From: Arenicola marina
Lineage: Eukaryota > Annelida > Polychaeta > Arenicolidae
Assembly (NCBI GenBank): GCA_964019135.1
Contig: OZ025260.1
Coordinates: forward strand, 19,710,254 to 19,774,253
Direction of reading: 5' to 3'
Length of the DNA stretch: 64,000 nt
Made by a program: the position numbers and the translations under genes. Shown here piece after piece: positions 57,376 to 64,000 of the stretch. The stretch's first letter is position 1. Every line of letters begins with the position of its first letter. The notes beneath the pieces were generated by a model, which worked only from the letters and a program-made list of their open reading frames with translations, did no database searches and was not told the DNA's origin.

Positions 57376-59064
57376 ATGGCGGACTCTAGGAAGCAGACCG
57401 TCACAAACTCCGAGAAGTCTCCAAGGCTCTTCTCGGAGAATGCCAAGGAAGATGTGATCCTGAGGAAGAGACTCCAGTTGTTTGATAGATCCCAGCAGTC
57501 CGTGGTCAATGAGATAACCATGGAACAAAAGATCCTGTGGCGGCGGTTCCAGAAGAGAGTCCATCGATCCAGACTGTCGTACGCCAAGGCGATGGGTAAC
57601 CTTCCGCTGGCCGCCACCCTCCGCCAGCAAACCACATTCCTGCTCAACACAAATATCGGTAATTGCATTTATTAACCATGTGTGCCTTCATAGTTTTGTC
57701 GGACTCATTTGATATCGTTCTATACACTGGCTTCTTCATCCCTGGGTCTGGCTGAGCGGGCCGGGATGATTAAAATAAACCTTGCCTTATCTGCCTTTCT
57801 GATTAATGTGCTCCGTTCCTGCCACAGTTATTGCCTCTGCCCACTGATTGGTGTTTATGCAGCTCGTGCAGATTTGATGGACGTCACTAATGAAGTTAAT
57901 CTGATTATTGAACAACGCTCTATGTACGGGTGTAGATTTGATGGACGTCATGCAGTAATGAGGTCAATCTGACGCATAACGCTCTATGTACGGGTGTAGA
58001 TTTGATGGACGTCATGCAGTAATGGGGTCAATCTGACGCATAACGCTCTAGGAACGGGGCGCATCGAGTACAAGTCGTCGGCCTCTCTGATCGCTATCTT
58101 TCCAGGTCGAGACGATAACGAGGCTGACACGCTTCAAAAGGTGTGGTCACGTGACCGGAAGCCATCGACAGATGCAATCCAGTTACGACATAGCGCCAAA
58201 TGCCGTGGAGCAATCCCGCCCAGTCGCCAAGTAAAACGAGCGCAAACCGCGCCTGGCCACCAGCAGATGGCGCCACCCCTGGACAAGAATAAAACTTCCC
58301 GTCAGAGGGCGCCCCAGAGTGACTTTGATGGCCCGGGTGTGGAGAACCGAGGACCAGTTAAGTCGCTTCGTACCGCGGCTGTGCGTCCCGATGGTAGTTT
58401 TGAAGACGATTCGTCCTTCATGACACAAAGGCGTCCGGTAACTGCCCATGACATCTCGTCTCCAGCTCTCGCAACGGGGCGTGCCACCAGAGCATTGTCC
58501 GCTAACGTCTGTCGCCAATCCTATAAGACAAACTCGGCAGCGACGCTTAAGCAAGAGCCGGAAGTAGTGGAGAATCCGGCCGATGACGTCATCCGTAATT
58601 TGGACCTTTTGTCGCGCGGTGATACCGGCGCGGCCGCCCCGCCTTATGTGGACGAGCGAAAGGCCAACATGACCGGGTTTCTCAGGTCTATCAGCAATCA
58701 GATAGCTCCCCTGGCGGCCTCGGGTGGCGGCGGGAGGCGCCGGGGAGAGGTACAGGGTATCGGCAGTATGTTCACCGAGCAGGGTGTCCGTCTAACGCTC
58801 CTGGACGTGCAGCGCTTTCGGAGTAAATGCGCTAATCTGGACGCGAGGTTGAGCCACTACTCGCGTAAAGTGGCGCCCTTGGCGGCCGATACAAGTACTA
58901 AGATTGCTGATTATTATTCTGCGTCGCGACTCGGGTCGGGACGGGGTCAGCACGCGCAGGTCAAGGCCACAGAGGAGGACTTCCGGCGAAGCAGCGGCGA
59001 CCTGACCAGACCGAGTCTGACCATTGGGGTGATCTATTACGGCGATGAGAGCGGCCCGGATTGA
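57376..59064 (+). CDS. two-exon gene, unknown protein of about 413 residues
   Basis: Exon 1 is 57,376-57,658 (ATG in a good context, CACAATGGCG), ending ATCG before GTAATT. Exon 2 is 58,106-59,064, preceded by the acceptor CTATCTTTCCAG. The phases agree (1 base plus 2 bases), and joining restores one frame that is open from before 58,141. The protein starts MADSRKQTVTNSEKSP, has a charged, helix-prone segment at residues 24-75 (DVILRKRLQLFDRSQQSVV, EQKILWRRFQKRVHRSR) and then a long basic, probably disordered middle rich in Ser, Arg and Pro. A second helical part lies near residues 345-385 (VRLTLLDVQRFRSKCANLDA). No signal peptide or membrane segment is seen. I do not recognise the family. 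The last codons (YYGDESGPD, stop) are the founder of the 49-bp array. Confidence 0.75.
57659..58105 (+). other. intron with three 64-bp repeats
   Basis: The 447-bp intron has GTAATT at its start and a pyrimidine stretch plus CAG at its end. At 57,868-58,050 it contains about three copies of a 64-bp unit (GTAGATTTGATGGACGTCAT, then GCAGTAATGAGGTCAATCTG and ACGCATAACGCTCTATGTAC). Each has TGGACGTCA, a CRE-like half palindrome. Confidence 0.75.
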
Positions 59065-61645
59065 CCTCCACTAGAGGATCCTCTGTTACGGCGATGAGAG
59101 CGGCCCGGATTGAGCTCCACCAGAGGATCTGCTGTTACGGCGATGAGAGCGGCCCGGATTGACCTCCACCGGAGGATTCTCTGTTACGGCGATGAGAGCG
59201 GCCCGGATTGACCTCCACCAGAGGATCCTCTGTTACGGCGATGAGAGCGGCCCGGATTGACCCCCACCGGAGGATCCTCTGTTACGGCGATGAGAGCGGC
59301 CCGGATTGACCTCCACCGGAGGATCCTCTGTTACGGCGATGAGAGCGGCCCGGATTGACCTCCACCAGAGGATCCTCTGTTACGGCGATGAGAGCGGCCC
59401 GGATTGACCTCCACCGGAGAATCCTCTGTTACGGCGATGAGAGCGGCCCGGATTGACCTCCACCAGAGGATCTGCTGTTACGGCGATGATAGCGGCCCGG
59501 ATTGACCTCCACCGGAGGATCCTCTGTTACGGCGATGAGAGCGGCCCGGATTGACCTCCACCGGAGGATCCTGTGTTACGGCGATGAGAGCGGCCCGGAT
59601 TGACCTCCACCAGAGGATCATCTGTTACGGCGATGAGAGCGGCCCGGATTGACCTCCACCGGAGGATCCTCTGTTACGGCGATGAGAGCGGCCCGGATTG
59701 ACCTCCACCAGAGGATCCTCTGTTACGGCGATGAGAGCGGCCCGGATTGACCTCCACCGGAGAATCCTCTGTTACGGCGATGAGAGCGGCCCGGATTGAC
59801 CTCCACCGGAGGATCCTCTGTTACGGCGATGAGAGCGGCCCGGATTGACCTCCACCGGAGGATCCTCTGTTACGGCGATGAGAGCGGCCCGGATTGACCT
59901 CCACCAGAGGATCCTCTGTTACGGCGATGAGAGCGGCCCGGATTGACCTCCACCGGAGAATCCTCTGTTACGGCGATGAGAGCGGCCCGGATTGACCTCC
60001 ACCAGAGGATCCTCTGTTACGGCGATGAGAGCGGCCCGGATTGACCTCCACCGGAGAATCCTCTGTTACGGCGATGATAGCGGCCCGGATTGACCTCCAC
60101 CGGAGGATCCTCTGTTACGGCGATGATAGCGGCCCGGATTGACCTCCACTGGAGGATCCTCTGTTACGGCGATGAGAGCGGCCCGGATTGACCTCCACTG
60201 GAGGATCCTCTGTTACGGCGATGAGAGCGGCCCGGATTGACCTCCACCAGAGGATCTGCTGTTACGGCGATGAGAGCGGCCCGGATTGACCTCCACTAGA
60301 GGATCCTCTGTTACGGCGATGAGTGCGGCCCGGATTGACCTCCACCAGAGGATCCGCTGTTACGGCGATGAGAGCGGCCCGGATTGACCTCCACCGGAGG
60401 ATCCTCTGTTACGGCGATGAGAGCGGCCCGGATTGACCTCCACCGGAGGATCCTCTGTTACGGCGATGAGAGCGGCCCGGATTGACCTCCACCAGAGGAT
60501 CCTCTGTTACGGCGATGAGAGCGGCCCGGATTGACCTCCACCGGAGAATCCTCTGTTACGGCGATGAGAGCGGCCCGGATTGACCTCCACCAGAGGATCC
60601 TCTGTTACGGCGATGAGAGCGGCCCGGATTGACCTCCACCGGAGAATCCTCTGTTACGGCGATGATAGCGGCCCGGATTGACCTCCACCGGAGGATCCTC
60701 TGTTACGGCGATGATAGCGGCCCGGATTGACCTCCACTGGAGGATCCTCTGTTACGGCGATGAGAGCGGCCCGGATTGACCTCCACTGGAGGATCCTATG
60801 TTACGGCGATGAGAGCGGCCCGGATTGACCTCCACCAGAGGATCTGCTGTTACGGCGATGAGAGCGGCCCGGATTGACCTCCACTAGAGGATCCTCTGTT
60901 ACGGCGATGAGTGCGGCCCGGATTGACCTCCACCAGAGGATCCGCTGTTACGGCGATGAGAGCGGCCCGGATTGACCTCCACCAGAGGATCTGCTGTTAC
61001 GGCGATGAGAGCGGCTCGGATTGACCTCCACTAGAGGATCCTCTGTTACGGCGATGAGAGCGGCCCGGATTGACCTCCACTAGAGGATCATCTGTTACGG
61101 CGATGAGAGCGGCCCGGATTGACCTCCGCCAGAGGATCATCTGTTACGGCGATGAGAGCGGCCCGGATTGACCTCCGCCACAGGATACTCTGTTACGGCG
61201 ATGAGAGCGGCTCGGATTGACCTCCACTAGAGGATCCTCTGTTACGGCGATGAGAGCGGCCCGGATTGACCTCCGCCAGAGGATCCTGTGTTACGGCGAT
61301 GAGAGCGGCCCGGATTGACATCCGTCAGAGGATCATCTGTTACGGCGATGAGAGCGGCCCGGATTGACCTCCGCCACAGGATACTCTGTTACGGCGATGA
61401 GAGCGGCCCGGATTGACCTCCACTAGAGGATCCTCTGTTACGGCGATGAGAGCGGCCCGGATTGACTTCCGCCAGAGGATCCTGTGTTACGGCGATGAGA
61501 GCGGCCCGGATTGACATCCGTCAGAGGATCATCTGTTACGGCGATGAGAGCGGCCCGGATTGACCTCCACTAGAGGATCCTCTGTTACGGCGATGGGAGC
61601 GGCCCGGATTGACCTCCACCAGAGGATCCGCTGTCACGGCGATTA
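59036..61645 (+). repeat. 49-bp array derived from the gene's stop-codon region
   Basis: About 53 copies of a 49-bp unit TTACGGCGATGAGAGCGGCC, then CGGATTGACCTCCACCGGAG and GATCCTCTG. The first copy is the natural 3' end of the coding sequence (YGDESGPD, TGA) and its UTR; each later copy repeats those codons and the TGA. Because 49 is 1 modulo 3 the copies fall in rotating phases. Variants (CCACCGGAG, CCACCAGAG, CCACTAGAG, CCGCCAGAG) come in blocks, and a run of about 590 bp seems duplicated near 59,850-61,000. If transcription continues to the next AATAAA, the array lies in the 3' UTR. Confidence 0.95.
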
Positions 61646-62262
61646 GGGAGACACCATCCTCTTTGAACATCAGTGATTTAGAGAATTCTTAATCGATGCT
61701 TCATAAGACTATATATAGAGACTATATATGTGTGGGCCTTTGGAGGCCGTCACAACAGTCCTGTCATTGTTTATATTTAAAACAGGATCAATTAAATTTA
61801 AAAACTGTGGACTGATATATATGAAACTGCTAAAAGGCAGACATTGTAATGTGGTCAAGCTGTGTTTGAAGCTTTGTATTTATGATATGCAATCTGCCAA
61901 TAGGTATTGCTTTTCATCCGTCATTTAATAAATGACCTTAACAACAAATCGTTGTTACATATGACTTGTATTTAACCCATCCGCTGATCGTTATCACCAT
62001 GCGAGCGTGGAAAACTTGACGCGATCAATTATGATAGTAATATAATGATAGTAATATAATCTAAATCGAACGATTTTATTTCGGTATGCATATAAAGAAA
62101 ATAAAGCTTAATTAACTTTCAGATTTGTGGAAAGGAGCGCTAAAAATAAATTTATATATTACGTTATTTAGCTGCTGTTGGTTTTTGCTATGTTAACTGG
62201 CGCCTTACATTTTTGCGAACATTATTTATTTCATTAAAATTACACAAATCCTTGGGGAGTTT
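61646..62262. other. AT-rich region after the array
   Basis: No domain-bearing frame. A 66-codon frame at 61,728-61,928 is not recognisable. A GATAGTAATATAAT direct repeat lies at 62,033-62,060. Confidence 0.45.
61927..61932 (+). promoter_or_regulatory. possible polyadenylation signal AATAAA
   Basis: First AATAAA seen on the plus strand downstream of the 57,376 gene. Use of this site would put the whole 49-bp array into a 2.9-kb 3' UTR. It is a six-base match only. Confidence 0.3.
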
Positions 62263-62274
62263 CCGACTAGGCTG

Positions 62275-62585
62275 CTCAACTTATTGACTTGATCGTTTCA
62301 CCGTTCTTCAATTTCATGGTTTTAAAGCAATCTGCTCAATCACATTCCTTAATATTCTCAGGGTTTTATTAATCTATTTCAACATTGACTGCATTCATGG
62401 TTTTATTCATATCTACTTTACCATTATCATTTTTGCAATTGTTTTATCTTCAATCTCACATGTATTGATTTTCAGGGTTTTAGTATTTAGTTTTGAGTTA
62501 TTTAGAATGAACTGAACCAGTAGGCTCGATATAGCCTTACAGGCTGAAAGCGCCGTTATGCCCCAATCAAATTAAATCAAATCAA
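62275..62585 (+). mobile_element. 311-bp retrotransposon 3' tail with 12-bp TSD
   Basis: Perfect direct repeats CCGACTAGGCTG (62,263-62,274 and 62,586-62,597) bracket a segment that ends in ATCAAATTAAATCAAATCAA, a simple tail typical of LINE or LINE-mobilised SINE ends. Before it lies GGCTGAAAGCGCCGTTATGC. No coding sequence remains; this is a strongly 5'-truncated copy of a different family from LINE A and B. Confidence 0.85.
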
Positions 62586-62731
62586 CCGACTAGGCTGAGG
62601 GTGGCGCTGCGACTGTGACGATAGTCGCCGCAGCATATACGCCAGGCTGGCTCCTCTAAACATGTGGCCCATTCAGGGAACAAGCCTTGCCCCGAAGATT
62701 ATGCTTACGTCATCACAACTGTGGCACCAAA

Positions 62732-62956
62732 ATGGCCGCTTTGCGCGTAAACACGGACGGCCTTTACAGCCAGTGTTGCACTCTCTGCCTTCGACTCACT
62801 CCGCTAGGGCTCCATTATATCTCTGTTGTCGCCTACGTACTCAATGCATTTTCATACTCGCTCGCCAGGGCGGCGCTGCGCAAATCGATAGGAAAAATGC
62901 GTCGCGCAGTTCTACAAATTAGTGCTGGGACCCAGCCTAAGCCTAATGACACATGA
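62732..62956 (+). CDS. possible short gene or first exon, unknown
   Basis: A 74-codon frame begins at ACCAAAATGGCCGCT, a strong start context that also matches a YY1-type promoter/start element often seen at the 5' end of animal genes. ACGTCATCAC (CRE-like) lies 15-25 bp upstream. The product MAALRVNTDGLYSQCCTLCL... is basic towards the end and has no domain I recognise. A 63-bp dispersed repeat follows 180 bp downstream. It may be a chance frame or a first exon that is spliced before the stop. Confidence 0.25.
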   Translation: MAALRVNTDGLYSQCCTLCLRLTPLGLHYISVVAYVLNAFSYSLARAALRKSIGKMRRAVLQISAGTQPKPNDT

Positions 62957-63365
62957 AATCAGATGATGAAAAGAAAAAGTTCTGCCACATTTATAACTTT
63001 TTCGAAAGAGTACAAATGTTTTTAAATCTTTGATCTTAAATACAGAAATCTCGTTATTTTTATGTTTTTTTTCTTGAAAACTATAATGTTGCAAGAATTG
63101 CAGCTAATTTGACCGTTTTTCAAGAATCTTGAAATTTGCCCCCGGCCGACAGCAGCGGTAAACGCTAGCTTGCGTAGCGCCACCGTACGGGGAGCTTGCC
63201 AGTGTTGGAGTATCCGAAAGATGGATGACAACCCCGAACCTTATTAGCAAAGACCTGGTTGGAAGAGAAACAACGTTATATTATGCTGCAAGATATTATT
63301 TACTGATCTCCCTGCAGATAAACCTGCATATGTATGTCAAATAAACCTTCATCATCTTTACTTCG
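62957..63365. other. AT-rich spacer
   Basis: Contains the dispersed repeat at 63,139-63,203. The overlapping minus-strand frames carry no domain. Confidence 0.4.
63139..63203 (-). repeat. 64-bp dispersed repeat, copy 2
   Basis: Inverse copy of 10,199-10,262: on minus GCAAGCTCCCCGTACGGTGG, then CGCTACGCAAGCTAGC and TACCGCTGCTGTCGGCCGGG. Flanks are unrelated. Confidence 0.75.
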
Positions 63366-64000
63366 TCAGTTCCGCCACCTAAACACTATCTCTGATAAAT
63401 CCGGCCACCTAGACACTATCTCTGGTGATTCCGGCCACCTAGACACTATCTCTGATAAGTCCGGACACCAAGACACTATCTCTGATAAGTCCGGCCACCT
63501 AGACACTATCTCTGGTGAGTCCGGCCACCTAGACACTATATCTGATCTGTCTGGCCACCTAGACAATATCTTTGGTCAGTCCGGTCACCTAGACACTATC
63601 TCTGATAAGTCCGGCCACCTAGACAATATATCTGGTCATTCGGTCACCTATACACTATCTCTGGTCAGTCCGGCCACCTGGACACTATATCTGGTCAGTC
63701 TGGCCACCTAGACAATATCGTTGGTCAGTCCGGTCACCTATACACTATCTCTGGTCAGTCCGGCCACCGGGACACTATATCTGATAAGTCCGGCCACCTA
63801 GACAATATCTCTGGTCATTCGGCCACCTGTACACTATTTCAGGTCAGTCCGGCCACCTGGACACTATATCTTGGCAGTCCGGCCACCTAGACAATATCTC
63901 TGGTCATTCGGCCACCTGTACACTATTTCAGGTCAGTCCGGCCACCTGGACACTATATCTTGGCAGTCCGGCAATCTAGACAATATCTCTGGTCATTCGG
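63366..64000. repeat. 30-bp minisatellite, truncated by the window end
   Basis: About 21 copies of GGCCACCTAGACACTATCTC, then TGATAAGTCC, with TGGTGAGTCC and TGGTCATTC variants, some 29 bp long. In the first half the units stay in frame on the plus strand and read SGHLDTISDK. Later 29-bp units break the frame. The array continues beyond the window. Confidence 0.95.

Overview
This is a eukaryotic, invertebrate-like window, not a prokaryotic one. It has a spliced gene with canonical GT/AG borders, Ty3/gypsy LTR elements, CR1/Jockey-type LINEs with 3' microsatellite tails, TIR transposons with target-site duplications, long G/C homopolymer runs and many unrelated minisatellites. Repeat style (LINE tails of the AATCAA type, G-run MITEs) would fit a mollusc or another marine invertebrate, but that is inference. 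By eye, tandem arrays fill about 45 % of the window.

Layout. 1-5,572: 67-bp satellite. 5,576-5,830: 40-bp repeat. 6,181-7,258: 25-bp repeat. 7,259-11,020: mostly single-copy, AT-rich. 11,021-12,272: 37-bp array. 12,725-14,364: two TIR elements, one an 851-bp foldback element with a perfect 8-bp duplication. 14,386-15,378: 19-bp G-rich array plus a flank that recurs at 45,832-47,948. 17,904-24,522: 36-bp (12-codon) array joined in frame, on the minus strand, to a truncated gypsy gag-protease remnant whose LTR lies at 25,921-26,168. 26,884-30,023: a TA-flanked DNA transposon carrying a LINE and a MITE-like insertion. 30,026-44,445: a 44-bp minisatellite split by a minus-strand LINE; that LINE is split by a 9.9-kb insertion, which holds a recent but defective Ty3/gypsy element (33,860-40,954). 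45,442-47,948: second copy of the 37-bp/19-bp array pair. 48,288-54,010: 38-bp array with a 2,394-bp higher-order duplication. 54,313-56,086: 40-bp array with a palindromic CRE (TGACGTCA) in most units. 56,109-56,333: MITE. 57,376-59,064: the only convincing host gene, two coding exons, about 413 residues, function unknown. 59,036-61,645: 49-bp array made from the last codons, stop and 3' UTR of that gene. 62,275-62,585: LINE tail. 63,366-64,000: 30-bp array running off the window.

The genes do not form a pathway; most coding sequence is retroelement gag/pol in various states of decay. The most interesting unit is the 3' end of the window: a CRE-rich array upstream of an unknown gene whose own stop-codon region has been amplified about 53 times. 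The nested insertions at 26.9-44.4 kb give a readable relative chronology.
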